Below, in pieces: positions 33,600-47,329 of a stretch of 64,000 bases of DNA. The first letter of the stretch is position 1, and every line of letters begins with the position of its first letter. The position numbers and the translations under genes are program-made. Location of the stretch: positions 12,894,491-12,958,490 of the forward strand of contig CM055113.1 of the NCBI GenBank assembly GCA_029204225.1. The letters run 5' to 3'. This stretch comes from Diphasiastrum complanatum (lineage: Eukaryota > Streptophyta > Lycopodiopsida > Lycopodiales > Lycopodiaceae). The notes below the pieces were generated by a model. It was not told the DNA's origin and did no database searches. It worked only from the letters and a program-made list of their open reading frames with translations.

Positions 33600-35800
33600 T
33601 CAGTAGAGAGTCTTCTTGGCCCGCCTCTGTTGGATCAGGTAGCCCGTGACGTCTTCCATAAAGTTGAGGCGGTCCAGTTTCTTCAAGTCCTTGGGCGTGT
33701 GAAGGGACTTGTGGACCCCCGTCAACCAATCTTGGTCAACCCACGCTTGGAATCTGCGTGTCCATGGATCGCCAAGAAGGGCAGCTCGGTAATACACACG
33801 AGCGACTGGCAGCTGATCTTCGACTTTGTCGAAAGGTAGCGCCTTATTCGGATCAAAGAATATTGGAGGAGGGGGGGAGGGGGGGGGGATTGTCCCATTT
33901 TGTTTCACCCCATTGAATGTTTTAAGTCTCGAGCGTAAGTGGTTGCCGCACAGACTATTGGATCAGGGCAGTTGACATAGTGATTCGCGAATGTGGTGAG
34001 AGCCCTTCTGACATCTACATCCGTAGTCCAACCGTACTCTGATGGAATGACCGACCAATTGAAGTTTTGAAGTGTGATCTTGTCTAGAGGGGTTCCGCAT
34101 TCCGCTCATTTGGATCGTCGTGTACATGGCAGAGAGTGCGCGTTCACCCGTAATTGTTGCGGACTTGTCACATAGACCCTGATGGCCGCAGGGTCTCTTT
34201 CAAACAACTATTGACGCCACTCTGGTTGTGGTTGGAGGGCGGGTAATGCTTGTAGCTCCTTGCCCTTTATTGTTTGAGCTGAAAACGATATCTGCCAGCC
34301 GCCTCTTGATGACTCATGTGGATACTTTGATAGGAATTCATTTATTTTCTCCTCCACGGACTTTGGTCTTCGGAAGGCCCGGCTGGCAGATATCGTGTGC
34401 GAACCTCTGGATGATGTGACCCTTGATCTTGACTAAATCCCCCTGCTGCTTCCTGGCTTTGGTCATGTCTTGTACTGGCTTGGGCAGCGTCAAAAACAGG
34501 TGGCGGTGGAGTCACCACGGGGGTGGGTTGGGCCTTCTTCTCCATGAATTGTTGGCAAGCCTTGAGGGCTTGTTTAGCCTGAGTGAGCTCGTGAGTTGTG
34601 CTTGACCGATATTTATTGAACTCTGCCTGGTAGCTGTTTAAGATTTGGCTATAGACCTACACCTGACGTCGAAAGAGATTCTTCTCTGATTCAGCTAGCC
34701 ACCTTGAGTCTTGTGCAGGTTGAGCTAACCAGACGAACTTTTCATTTTGTACGGCCTTGACTTCCGCCCCCAGGCGCGTATTCTCTGCTTCCAATATTTG
34801 TAATTGCGTCTGAATGGGAGCAAGCCGTTGGGACGCTTCGGATTGAAGCTCCCGCACCTTCGTGGAGGCCTTTGTCAGCGCTTTGGAGAGGCTTTGGATA
34901 TAAAGATTGAGGCCCTCCTCCTTCTGCTGCAGCTTGGCAATCTTCCGGTGCCCTTCTTGTTCATGTTGCTAAGCTAAAATCAGCTCGTGCTGCAGCTTTG
35001 TGAGTTCCGCTCGCAGTTGTGTGTTGCTTATGGCCAGGTGTAGTACCCTGCTTTCCAAAACAGCTTTTGTCGCTACCGCCTCCAGGATGTATTTGCCCAG
35101 AGTCTGGTACGTCGTCTTTAGGTCGGTGGGAGCAGCCGGTACATTGGCACTGGTAGGGGCTTGTGTTGTATCGGCCCCGACGACCTGTGGAGTTCCGTCG
35201 TCATCATCTTCAATCAGGTTCTCGTTGGACCTGATGCCATCTGGGGCGGTGGGATCAGTCCGATCTGGCGATGGTATGAAAACTGTTTGAACAAATGCGT
35301 CATCAGGCAATGGTTGGTTGCCCTTGGCAACCTTTTATGGCAAAGCAGGTGGGGTTTGAGAAGCAACTGTGGAAACAGGGGTGATGACGGTTTGTCCGAA
35401 CGAGAGGATGGGAGAAATAGAGGGGAACTGAAGGGTGGTGTGGAGTATGGAAGAAGGCGAAGATGGAGCAGAAAGGGTCTGAGGTGGGGGTGAAAAATTG
35501 ATGACTTGCATCCATGCCAGAGTGTCGGGAGACAACTGAGAATCGGAGGGATTAAACGTGAGGAGAGCAACGGTGGCGACAAGAGTGATGGAGGATGCGA
35601 TGGTGATGGACGGAGTAGTGGATAATGGAACAGAAATGGAAGTGATATCAACAGAGAGAACGGAAATGGACACAACAACAGTTGTGGATGGAACAGGAAG
35701 AGAGGTAGTGACAACAGAGACAGGGGGAGAAGGTTGCACAGAAGAGGAAGTGGCGGTGGTTGATGGAGTCGTTAAAGAGCCCATGCAACTAGTCATTTAG
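33600..35800 (-). pseudogene. retrotransposon-associated coiled-coil ORF, copy 4
   Basis: Minus strand, from about 35796. A Ser/Thr/Pro/Val-rich leader of about 150 residues comes first. After a stop, an acidic linker (NLIEDDDDGTPQVVGADT) leads into a coiled coil (35120-34660) with heptad-like runs such as ELTKLQHEL and LQILEAENTRLGAEVKA. A second short coil follows (ELTQAKQALKACQQFMEKK). A C-terminal segment (33908-33600) has a Pro run, then LPVARVYYRAALLGDPWTRR. The globular N-terminal part of copies 1-3 is not visible. Stops at several points make it non-functional. It ends within 50 bases of LTR B. Confidence 0.45.
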
Positions 35801-35809
35801 ACTTTGTAT

Positions 35810-36746
35810 TTGAGGCTTGAGCTTGAGCTACTTTAAGTTTGACCTTGAGTGCTCCATAGAATCTAGGTCAAGACTCCATATTTCACGGTTCACCTAGATT
35901 CTACTAGTACATCATTATGACAGTTGACTCATGAGTCACGACTCCGAATTCAACATTTGCCATTAACTGTTCAGCCCATTTTAATATCATATGTATTATT
36001 ATGTGACATGTGTATAGTTTGATACCAGCTATTCAATTTTTACTATATTGTTCATAATTTCATAGTTCGCTCAAATGCTATTTGATTTTGCTTTTCAATG
36101 TAAGTTGTAACTTTTAAATTTCGATTCAAACGTTTATCGAAGTACTTAGCTTACTCTCACTACTTACAACTTAGTAAGTACTACGTATTGATGTGTGATC
36201 ATTGATGGGAGTATCATGATTCTCATTTTGATTTATATGAACACTAATTTAGTTTCAGCTTTCAGGCTTCAACTTTTCACAAGTAACATCGAACTTTCAA
36301 ATGCATGTATTCAGTAGCAATCTAGTATTTATAAGATTTATAGATATTACTTGACATGTTTTCTAGCATTACATCAAAAAAAGTGCAAAAAAAGGAAAAT
36401 GCTGATTCTTTAAGGAGGGACCCAGTTCGAACCACAATTCATGCCAATTCTTCCAATTTTGAAAAGGTCGATTCTGAACTGCGTGAAACACTAGTTAGTT
36501 AGCCTCTTTGCAAGCTTTGAATTATAGTTCCGTTTAAACAAGAGCAACGGCAAAAAATTCTCTTCAAAATTTGACTTATGTACGTGTAGCAGTGGACAAA
36601 TATATAATAATAAGTGCTTGGCACGTATAAAAGATAGGACTTACTGCCCAAATTAATAAATGCTGTGTTTCCAGGAATAGGAAAAATAATTTGGTCGATT
36701 TGACCTGTCACTTCCTAAGAATTAATCCCATCATACTTCATGAACC
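35810..36746. other. intergenic region downstream of MNS3
   Basis: AT-rich, no coding signal. The last few hundred bases before 36747 would hold the 3' untranslated region of the minus-strand MNS3 gene. Confidence 0.4.
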
Positions 36747-39700
36747 TCATCTGGAAGACTTAAGAGTTCTCTCCGCATCTTGCCAAACAATTGGCAATGG
36801 GTGTGCTTCTGTATTGAACACATATTTTGTCAATGGTAACACAGTTATGTCTCCGAAAAGCAGATACAAATACTTCAAAGTTTCTCCTAGGAAAAAAGTT
36901 TCCATTTTGTCTCGTTTTGGAGCACTTAATACTGTAACATCATTAAGTGAGCTGTAGCCTCCTGTTCTTACTTTTGTAAAGCTTTCAAAAGCCTCAAAAA
37001 TTTTCCATCCCCATTCACGATACCTGCAATCATGGTCTAGATTAGAATCCCCAACAGAATGGCCAACACTTTAAAAGAACTCTACCAAGATTTCACAATT
37101 CTGCATGTCAGCAAGCATTTTTTATGCCTCAAAAGTTGTCATCTGCAAAAAGAACAGCCTCAACATCCTGCACAAAGATAGGGGTTTCATGGTCCATATA
37201 AATACAGGCACCAGATACACCAATCGTTAAATCAAAGTGGATATTGGCTACACTCACAATTCTTTTATAAAGTAGCTTTCCACCGTTCAGGGACACAAGT
37301 TTGCACACAAGACCTTTTGCCCATTAAAAAGGGTAGCATAACTGACCACTATACTTGCATCAACTAACAATTTTAAATGACATTTCAAAATCTGTTTTCG
37401 TTAGGCATTAATCAATAGCATTGTTCTCTTACTTCTCGAGATACAGAGAAACACAAAAACACAATCTACTGAATTGACTTACATGTCATGAAATTTACAT
37501 TTAACAGCATAGGTTCCCGTATATACATTTCTCTTAGGCTTCAATTCAAATTACCAAGGCCAGTGCCAAAGTGAGCAGCTTTGATGCATAGTAGCTTGAT
37601 TGTAGCAAACCAAAATTGACAATCTCACTGAATACTGGGTAAGCCTGATTTTTCCAAACAGGTGACCATTCTGTTATATCAAACAATATGTGGAGAAGAC
37701 GAGTAACAGATTCCTTCAATGGAAGGCTGAGCTAATTCTAAGTAGGGTCACACCGGCCAAAGAGCTCAATTTTTTTTATAGAAATGGTCAAGACAGTAAG
37801 CATATGCCAACTCCAGTGAGTCATATTTACAGCAGAGTTAACTTACTTGGGATCCTGTGTAACACGATACAACACAAAGAGAGATTCTACGGTCTCTGGG
37901 CGCAGAAGATTGTGGCGATCAGCTGGTTTTATGACTATATCACGAGCATATGCTGCACCAGCTTTTCCTCCATCATTGCCTTCTGACTTATCTTCCTGCA
38001 AAGGCCAGAAGACATGGTATCAATCATTTTCATAGGCCAGTCAGCAAGAAACCAAGAAACCAATGAGTGATGATGTCATTGCAACAACCATTCTTGATAT
38101 TCAGCTTAGGAACTTGGAGGGTGTTTCAAAAAGGCATTCTTATAAAAGGGGGGAGTACATAATGGGCCTAGAATGGGAATTAGACTTACAGGAGTTCGAA
38201 AGTAGACAATCTCAGGAGCAAGCCCAGTTGCAGTCACGTTATAAATTTCAAAGCATGTCCTTGCAAGCTCTTCTGCGAGATTCAAGTCCTGTAGATCCTT
38301 TTCAGTTAGCAAGCCTTGCTTAAGCGCCACCTCCTTTGTCAAGCCCCTTGACGCTCCCAGCGCAAGGCTTCCAGCCAAGAAGCATACCTATTCAATATAT
38401 AGGTTTTTTCACAATTTTCCATTAGTACAGCATCCAGGATATAAACAGCACCCATGAAACAGCTTCCTGACAGCTCTATTAAATTCAAGCATTTAATAAC
38501 AGAGATTCTTACTCATCCTAGACTGATGCCAGCTTTGCCATTCAACACTCCATCATGCCTCTCATTTCACATAACATGCTTGGAAACATAGCTTCAAAAG
38601 ATCATAGTTCAAAAATTTCGATCGATTCAAGATTTGCACCAACATTATTCTGCTGGAAATATTTTACAATGTTTTCCTCTGAGTGGATTTTCTTCCATAA
38701 TGAGAAAAGCTCTATTATGAATGCATATAATGATGTGCTATATTGCTATATAGTATAAAGTTTCTGTACTAATATGGGTCACAGTTAAATCACAGAAATT
38801 GGCACTTCGTATTCATAAAACTGAGACATAGTAAATAGCAAATACTGCATGGAAATTCTGTGGACCTCTCTCACAGCTCTTATTAATTACGCTCGGACAA
38901 ATTGTAAAAAGCTCATCAAAACCTATCCAGTGGAAGAATAATGACAATTAGAAAATAAAGGTATCCTCGTAATGGTCTTGAAATTTAGAAAAAAGGGTAT
39001 GCATTATATGGCATAAGGCTTTAACTCTTGCTCAAGCTCCAAAAGGAACATAAATGATGAACTGATGCTACATAAGACTTGCAATTTCTGAGACCAAGCT
39101 CATTCCTGTTATCGCGAACCCAAAAAGCAGCTGAGATACAAATTCGTGAAAAGTGCTGATTAGTATGGAACCTCCAGACCGCATCAGGGGGCAAAACATC
39201 CTTTTGAAAGGAGCATTGGTGTACCGTGTAATTGCATATGTTTGCTGTGTGTTTCAGATGGGAACTGGTGAAGAAAAATGGTAGCCTGGCTATGCACTGA
39301 AAAAACTTAACACACAGACAAACAGGGAAGATTAAATACCAGATGGTCCATTTTAGGGCTCAGGCCTCCAGATGCACCATTCGGTAACTCCCCTACATAC
39401 ACAAGCTCGTTCGGATATGATTTTCCAATTAGCCGATTCTTTATGCCAGCAACTGCTTCGTCATACATCGTCCGCAAGTACCTCACATGAAGACCATCAG
39501 ATCCAGCACCACCTTGCTGCAACCAAACTTTAAGCAAATATTCGTAGTAGCTGTCACCTCGAGATCCAAGTCTAATATTACTACCTTGAAATTGTCCTGT
39601 ATGTGGACTGCAAGTGCAATTTTAAATCAGAGGCGGCCAAATAGATCTAGAAAAGGTAAGCTCCAATAGATTGCAATTCTATACTAGGTTTTAAATATTG

Positions 39701-41363
39701 TACTTCTGAGAACCTTAGCATTTTGAATAGATTATATTCAGATTCAGCTAGAGGTAAGTGATCCCTCGGAGGACGTTACCCACATCGTCTAAGCAATACG
39801 ACTTGCTCATTTGATGCCATGAAAATTCTTAGATCATCGAGGATCTTCACATATCAATACAAAAAGATATTCAACTAAACATGTCACTAGGTATTAACAA
39901 GCCTTCGTTGTAGAATTGAGTGCAACTAAGTTACTATGTTAAGAATCTAGCTTCAATGATTTTATATCTCATCATGGGCTCTCCAGTCAAGATTTCAGTT
40001 ACAATGATTATTAAAGGACCAGGTCAATGAAGCATCTAATCCAACAAAAAGCAGCACTTTGAATCAAGAAAAACTTTCAAATTTAAAAGCTTAGGCAAAT
40101 GATGGTAGAACTCTAAAACTTACTTCAAAAAGATAGGAACCAATCCCTCCACCTTTGGCAGAGTCTTGAGGTGCTCTAGCACATCCATTGCAGCCTTTCC
40201 GTACTTGGGATCTCCTGTAACTTTACTCAGATACCACAGCTCCAGCTGCAAAGTGGCTGCCTCTGATGTGCTGCTTGCCCCCCCATCAAATTTTGCAGGA
40301 TGGGCAACTCGATCCTTCAGAATAACATCTGAAAAGGGCACAGGTGATGGGCTGGAGGTGAAGGCAGACATAAGGCGGTCACCCAAATCTCTAGCCCTTT
40401 CTAAATAAATACGAGGATCCGGAACTTTCAGATGCGAGCTGGCTTTACCACCCCATTCAACTCCTCCAGTGAAATTGCTTTCGCCTCCACTGAGATGATA
40501 GGCGCTTAGAAGACCTCCCAACACTCGTATAGTAGTCTCGAACACATTCACCTGCCCTTTCTCATTAAACCGATCAAGAAGCTCTTTTTCAATCCAAGAA
40601 CCTGCATCCTTCACCACCTCTTCGACCCCCATGATCATTGCAGTATCCAATGCATCAATTATGGTGGCACCTAGACCTCCTAAACTATCTGTCCCCCTCC
40701 TGCTCACTGGCAGAAGCTCGTCAAAGCCCATGGCATAGCTTTTATACCCTCCCCACGCGTGCTTGAAGGCTTCCACCACTGCATTCTGACGGGTTTCCCA
40801 CAAAATTGACTCGGAATTTGTCCTTGATTGTCCAGCGGAACGTTGAGCCTGTGCTGAATGATCGGCAAAGATCTCTTGGAAGGTTTCATTCTCACTGCCC
40901 TGCTTTACGACATTGGACAGATTTGGAGCCCTTCGCGCTTGCACAGATGGTGGCTTAGGCTTCCTCCAAAAGGTGCCAAGCAATCTACCTTCTCTCACCC
41001 ATCCGATTTGGGAGCTATTTGAGATATCTAATCCTTGAAGCCTCAACCGTTTCAAAGAAGGGCGAGCTGCAGCACCTGAATTTGCAATAGCCAAATATCC
41101 CAGACCCGCCAACAGAAACAGCGCAAGAAGCTTACCAAGCCCAGACGATCCACAGAGTCTACTGAGACCCCTTGTGAGCAGCGTCCGTTTGACTGCCTGC
41201 ACGCATCAAATCTTAGTATCATCTCATTCATGAACTCAACGATCATTGAAAGAAGATCGGAGGAGAAGAAAACGGATTCAGTTACCTGCAGTGGAGATCT
41301 GCGCTTGAATTTAGCGTTGTCATAAACTACATCATCGCGAGTAAATGGCAGCACCGACGCCAT
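36747..41363 (-). CDS. MNS3: mannosyl-oligosaccharide 1,2-alpha-mannosidase, MNS3 type (six exons)
   Basis: Class I (GH47) alpha-1,2-mannosidase that trims N-glycans in the early secretory pathway; in Arabidopsis MNS3 removes one mannose from Man9GlcNAc2 and resides in the cis-Golgi. Exons on the minus strand: 41363-41286, 41196-40124, 39607-39340, 38387-38190, 37995-37847, 37023-36747. All introns are GT-AG, phases agree, and the total is 2043 bases: 680 residues plus TGA. Features: short cytoplasmic tail with LPFTRDD and [13 protein letters not shown] (MNS3 of Arabidopsis has LPYS and a like stretch), one membrane helix (about residues 49-64), a Pro/Ser-rich stem, then the GH47 domain from about residue 160 with [64 protein letters not shown] and the calcium-binding FNTEAHPLP. 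The ATG is the first in its frame: an in-frame TGA lies 60 bases upstream. Confidence 0.95.
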
Positions 41364-41424
41364 TTCCCCGCTCCTGCTGCTGCCGTTGCCACTGCCGCTG
41401 GACTTCTTCAAAGATGTTTCTCAT
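41332..41424 (-). other. overlapping upstream ORF at the MNS3 start
   Basis: An ATG at 41424 opens a 30-codon frame that is out of phase with MNS3, runs over its start codon (41363) and stops at 41332. If the transcript begins upstream of 41424, this frame would reduce initiation at the main ATG. A three-codon ORF lies slightly further upstream. Transcript start is unknown. Confidence 0.5.
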
Positions 41425-42172
41425 TCCACCAGCAGATCTCGCTACTTTTTACTTCTTATCCTACCATGCTCTTCAACAATTGTGGGCATTGTTGAATCAT
41501 CATCACCATCATAACCCACAAAATATGCCTGCAAATTATGCATGCCAGGTTTAGCAGTTGCTCTGGAACACTGATTAACAAGGAAAGAGGATCGGCAGCA
41601 AGGGAGTATTGAATGAAAGATTGCTGCATAATGAAGAATGAAGCAACCAGGCAGGCAGGATCCAGACAGAAAATATAAATAAAATACAAAGAAAGAAAGA
41701 GAGACGAAGAAGAGTGAGGGTGGGGGGTCAACGATAGAGAGGAGACCTCAAATCTCTGATGCTACGAGCTATAGCTCAAGCCTCAAGGCATCAACAAAAT
41801 CCTAGTTCCTGCAATTTGCTGGCCTTTCCAAGTTCTATTCCCTTCTTTGCCCCATGGATATGTGGGTCATTTCAGATTTTGTGAGATCCATCAATGCTCA
41901 TATGCAAAGTCTAATCTGAGATCTAAAATATGTGATGGTGAATATCTTATTTCCTCATTTCGTCTTGAACTCTCTCCGACATGCATCATCCTCAAAAACG
42001 CTACTTGTGACAGAAAGGAAAATTTAACGAGTCTTAATATTAACATGGCAAAATATGTTTGCGATTTTTTTCCCTTTTTTAAATCCTTGTGAATAAGAAG
42101 TGGTCCAAGTTGTGGAGGTAGCCAAAACCTAGCAATTTTTGTAACGTGTTGCACACCAACACCATGTTAGTT

Positions 42173-42176
<4 letters not shown>
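41425..42176 (-). promoter_or_regulatory. MNS3 5' flank (promoter and 5' UTR region)
   Basis: By position only. The first 350 bases upstream of the gene include a CT-rich stretch on the gene strand (41690-41730), common in plant 5' leaders. No clear TATA box was identified. The far part may be unrelated. Confidence 0.35.
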
Positions 42177-42228
<52 letters not shown>

Positions 42229-42321
42229 CGCACACACACACATGTTGATGTTATGGACTATATGAGGTTGGCTCCATTGTCTCTCTATTGCAACCATGGA
42301 GTCAACCTCGTATAGTCCATA

Positions 42322-42387
<66 letters not shown>
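42177..42387. repeat. long hairpin flanked by mirrored microsatellites
   Basis: The arms at 42251-42279 and 42291-42322 are inverted copies (TTATGGACTATATGAGGTTG against CAACCTCGTATAGTCCATAA) around a short loop. Outside the arms, (CT)n then CACACA on the left mirror (GT)n then (GA)n on the right, so the fold could extend to about 210 bp. Confidence 0.9.
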
Positions 42388-42391
<4 letters not shown>

Positions 42392-43509
42392 ACACCTTGG
42401 ACTCACTAATTTGATATGTGCACATCAAGGAACTTGAGAAAATATTTGAATGAGCATAAATTAGGATTTTGAAACATTGAGCACATTTTAGATCTACTTA
42501 AATCATGGGTTACACTTGTTAAAATAAAGTGATTTTTCATTCTAGTGATATATAAGCATAGATTGCATCTACATAATCGAGAGTCGGGTTCATTACTTAT
42601 TAAAAACTCCCATCGTTGAAACTAACCAAGGTAAGAACACATTCAAGTGACAAATGTTCACCCATCTATAGAGATATTATCATCTTGTGCCTCGTGCACT
42701 AGAGCTATAGACTACCATCAAGCACGCACAAGTGTCCACTAGGCTATGGTGTCTCATACCACAACATCCTTCCTTTTATTGGATTTCTATTTTCGATGGA
42801 AATTGATGGCAATGAAGATCAACTATAAACATGTATGTCTAATCTCTTCTTACAGTTTGTAGTTTTATATGCAAGTTCAAACAATCTGCAAAAAATACAC
42901 TAAAGTCCGCACAGTTTAGAAGATGTTCGAAATTTTTCAGATTCGAAAATTGTCGAATGAAATTCAAAGGAATAATGGCACATTCCTATTAGGGCTACAC
43001 TAGCTACTATAAAAGAAAATATCTAGTGTACAAATTTAACTTATTTAAAAGCTTATGAAGTGATGCAAGTCTTTCAGACTTCATTCTTGTTTTGACTTTA
43101 TTTGTTATTTTGTTGATAAGTTCAAACAATTTGTAATAATCTATTGCAAATATAGTCTGTGTATGAGCAGAATAAGTGAAGCGATTTGGTTTGTCTTATC
43201 AAAGTAAGATAGCATAAGTATTCTTCTTCTACTATTCAAATTTCTAATAAAGAGATTGCTTGTGTCTTTATTCATCTTATTCGAATTTTCTATTATTACA
43301 GTTTGTTGCATCCTACTTGCAGTAATTGAAAGATCCAAAGCGTATTGAGTTATTGTCATTCATTCCTTAATTCCACCATTTTTTAATGCTAATTTGTGTA
43401 GCTCAGTTATATTATAGAAGCATGTGTTTGACATGTTATGCATTATCTACATTTGCATTCAACATTTAGTCAAATAATTATTCACCATCAGTGTCACATA
43501 TTTTCAATA
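42388..43509. other. gap; end holds copia 5' LTR sequence
   Basis: No genes. The part ending at 43509 should be the 5' LTR of the copia element whose primer site follows, but its start could not be set because no second LTR was found. Confidence 0.4.
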
Positions 43510-43521
43510 TGGTATCAGAGC
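43510..43521 (+). other. copia primer-binding site (tRNA-Met type)
   Basis: TGGTATCAGAGC, the usual copia primer-binding site complementary to initiator tRNA-Met. A copia gag follows 165 bases downstream on the same strand. Confidence 0.85.
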
Positions 43522-43686
43522 TTGGTATCTAATCAAATCAACGTCATATGCGTGAGCGAGTATAGAGCCCAGTAGTTGTCATAGGATTTTTCCAGTTCTA
43601 TTTTCATTAGAAAAAATACTACTGAAGATCTGTTTAGAATTATTCAACACTCCATTCGATATTATTATTACAAGGCTTGTCTAATC

Positions 43687-44120
43687 ATGGAATCTTCATC
43701 TTTAAATTATGTTGAAAAGTTAGATGGAGACAATTATCATTTGTAAAAAGATAAAATGAGAGTCATCATACAAGACAAAGAGCTTTGGGAGGTTGTTGAA
43801 TGTATGGATATGAAACGTCTTGTAGATCCAACTGCCATTGCTAGATGGAAGCAAAATGATAGAAAGGCCTTTTCCCTCGTCACACTCAACACCAGAGATA
43901 ATCAAATCAATTATATTAGAGGTGTTTGAATTTCTATGGAAGCTTGAAATATTCTTCACACATTTTATGAAATTAGAGATGTGATTGCCAAATTTTACTT
44001 GAGAAAGAAATTTATCTCATTTAAAATTAATGATGGAGATTCAATGTTGACTTCAAGAAATGACACTTCTTGAAAATTTTTGAATTCTCAAATCAAAGAA
44101 AAAACAACAATAACAACATG
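43687..44120 (+). pseudogene. Ty1/copia gag, decayed
   Basis: ATG at 43687 (MESSSLNYVEKLDGDNYHL), then a stop, KDKMRVIIQDKELWEVVE, DPTAIARWKQNDRKAFSLV, two more stops and a gag-like tail. The pattern (a short N-terminus, Leu-Asp-Gly-x-Asn-Tyr, then Trp-x3-Glu...Ala...Trp...Asp-x-Lys-Ala) is that of copia gag. Four or more stops show it is dead. No pol follows. Confidence 0.8.
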
Positions 44121-45030
44121 GTAATTCAGGCAAATGTTCACAAGACTTTGACAAAGAAGAAAATGAGGCAACATTTATGACAAAGGAAGATCGGTAGTAT
44201 GTCAAATCTTGGCATTTGAAATTAGGTGCTATTTAGCACATGACTAACCTTTGAAATTTGTTTCATGAGTGCAAGCAAGATACTGCTCATAGGTAAGTCT
44301 CATTAGGTGACAATAGTACTCATAGTCCTAATTGATGGTAAAGGAATTATCAATTTACAATCTAAAAATTAATGGAAGAATGAAGGGAAGATGAAGAGTC
44401 GATAAGTCTATGGATGAACTATCGAGTACAACGGAATGATCCTTCTTTCTTATGCATGACTACGCCTATCAAAATCAAACAAATCTATAATGACAATCGC
44501 CACGTTTGATCTTTTAGCAACTAACTTTGAAATCATTAGCGCCAAAGTGGTTTCGTAGCCAAACAATTACAAAGTGAAGTGATGTATAGAATATTGCATT
44601 ATTGAAGTACTCAATAAATCAGACGAAACAATAAGATAATTAGCAGTTACTAAAAACTACAGAGAAGCATACATTTTGACGTGATACTAAACACAATAAG
44701 AATATGGATTGACTCGGTAAGTAGCATGTACAAAGTCAGATGATGATGAGCACAAAACAATAGCGGATGAAACTGTGTACTCTAAACTATCTCTGAGTAA
44801 CTTGTAATTTTGTCTGATGCACTTCCATTGATAAGCATAAAGCGCTAAATGGCAATACTCAAACAGAACATTTATAGAACTCTATGAGTCCTTTTTAGAT
44901 TTCCTCTCTGTATATAATTCTTCTATAATGTGTTGCTATTTATACTAAAGCAACTTAAGCTTATCCAACTAATTCAGCTTAATTAGGTCGTAGCTCGCAA
45001 ATGACAGCTAGCCACAATGCACTGCCATCC
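44121..45030. other. unassigned decayed sequence
   Basis: No coherent frame. It lies between the copia gag and a gypsy protease fragment and is probably old retroelement sequence. Confidence 0.3.
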
Positions 45031-45039
45031 ATTCAGTCG

Positions 45040-45300
45040 CCCCCATAAGTTACGCAAGTAATTCATAATCGGAATATAGGCAAAATCACATTTGAAAACT
45101 GTGAGCGACCCATTATGAATGAAGAGAAGTGTAAAGAACCAATGCCAAAAAAGAAAGCTAAATAGAGAATGAAAAAAACCTAGAAATTGGAAAAATCCAC
45201 CAAATGAGCAGTTTTTAAGGTTGATCCAAAAATTACTGACGATGTTGATGTACCACCTTTATTGGACAAAGGTAAAGGTGTTGTGTCATCTATGTAGCAT
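45040..45300 (+). pseudogene. Ty3/gypsy protease-linker fragment
   Basis: Reads QVIHNRNIGKITFENCERP, several stops, then FKVDPKITDDVDVPPLLDKG. It matches the minus-strand gypsy at 17.4-16.7 kb (QVIHNWGTGKITFEKHER; QKVDSENVPPLLDKDKG). It ends at the microsatellite. Confidence 0.65.
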
Positions 45301-45343
45301 AGGGTCCAAACGCTGGAAACATCAACCCCACCTTCACCTACAT

Positions 45344-45483
<140 letters not shown>

Positions 45484-45548
45484 CCTTGGTTAAGAAAGGT
45501 TTGGGAGGCTCGAGCACCTTCCCCAACCTATTCAGTCCTAACTAAGGA

Positions 45549-46330
<782 letters not shown>

Positions 46331-46415
46331 AAGTGTCGGTCCCTCACAGCACTTGGCTGCAATTGTTGTGGAAGACAGCTGTTGTTGGCTCGTTTATTGG
46401 TGGGACATGAATGCT

Positions 46416-47290
46416 TCAAGAAAAGCTGGATAGAATTCGCTTACGTAAAACCTGAGGCTTATTGGATGATGGCGAAAAGCAAGAACATGGACTTGCTAGA
46501 TTTTCAATAATACCCATAATCATCTGGTGGTCATGCTTGGCAATCTTGTTCATCGACAAATGGAAGTCGACGGCACCATCTATCAAAGGATCCCACGGTA
46601 AGGCTTGTTGATAATGATCCTCATAGATTGGTGCTACTTCTCCCAATGGTATTGTTAAGTTCGCACTTGAAGAATTTCTTCAACGGTCAATAGTATTGCT
46701 CGAGGATGAGGCCTTGTTACTTGAAGCGCTAGCTCTTGCTAGACTAAAGGCCTATTTGGACTTGGATTCCCTAGATTTGGCCTTTTAAGTATTGTTATAC
46801 CCAGATTTGGCATTGGTCTGGTGGTATGTTGCATCACGGAACAATCAGACTTTGGTTGAATCTTGCTCGTTGAAGAATAGTCATCAACCTTAGTCTTTCC
46901 CTTGTCGTTGCACTTCCCGGTTGAAGGCTATGTAATTGCACTTTCTCTTGGATTTTGTACTGAAATACCTTCAAGTTCTTTGTTGACACTGGTTTCCCTT
47001 GTAATTCATAACTAAGGAATCTGTGCATTGATTGCGCCAAGAGCCCTGATAGAACCTGCCAAACTTCCTCGGTTGCCAATCATTGGCTCGATAGATTCTA
47101 CCAGTTCTATCTTCTGTGATGGTGTTACTTGGTTCCTCATGGGTGTGCTTGTGAACCTTGGGACTTTTGTTGAACTATCATTCTCATCACTTGTTTCATA
47201 ACTTGGTGGCACTAGGATTTTTTGTTTGTAGTGCACTCTATCTATAGGTGGATTGGTCAGCACAAGTGCATATCGGTCTACATAAGCCAA
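46416..47290 (-). pseudogene. unrecognised, probably gypsy gag-protease linker
   Basis: Broken minus-strand frames, hydrophilic and low in complexity: YALVLTNPPIDRVHYKQKIL at the start, a Lys/Asp/Ser-rich middle, and LIDGAVDFHLSMNKIAKHDH near the end. I do not recognise a domain. The place next to LTR C and a gypsy integrase suggests retroelement origin. Confidence 0.3.
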
Positions 47291-47329
47291 ATGCCTTCTA
47301 GCCCTTTCTGATTGGGAACGTAAGTTACA

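Noticed and set aside
33559-33600. Purine tract before LTR B, to call it a 3' LTR
   Set aside because: The bases before the LTR on the minus strand end in GGGTCC and are not a purine run.
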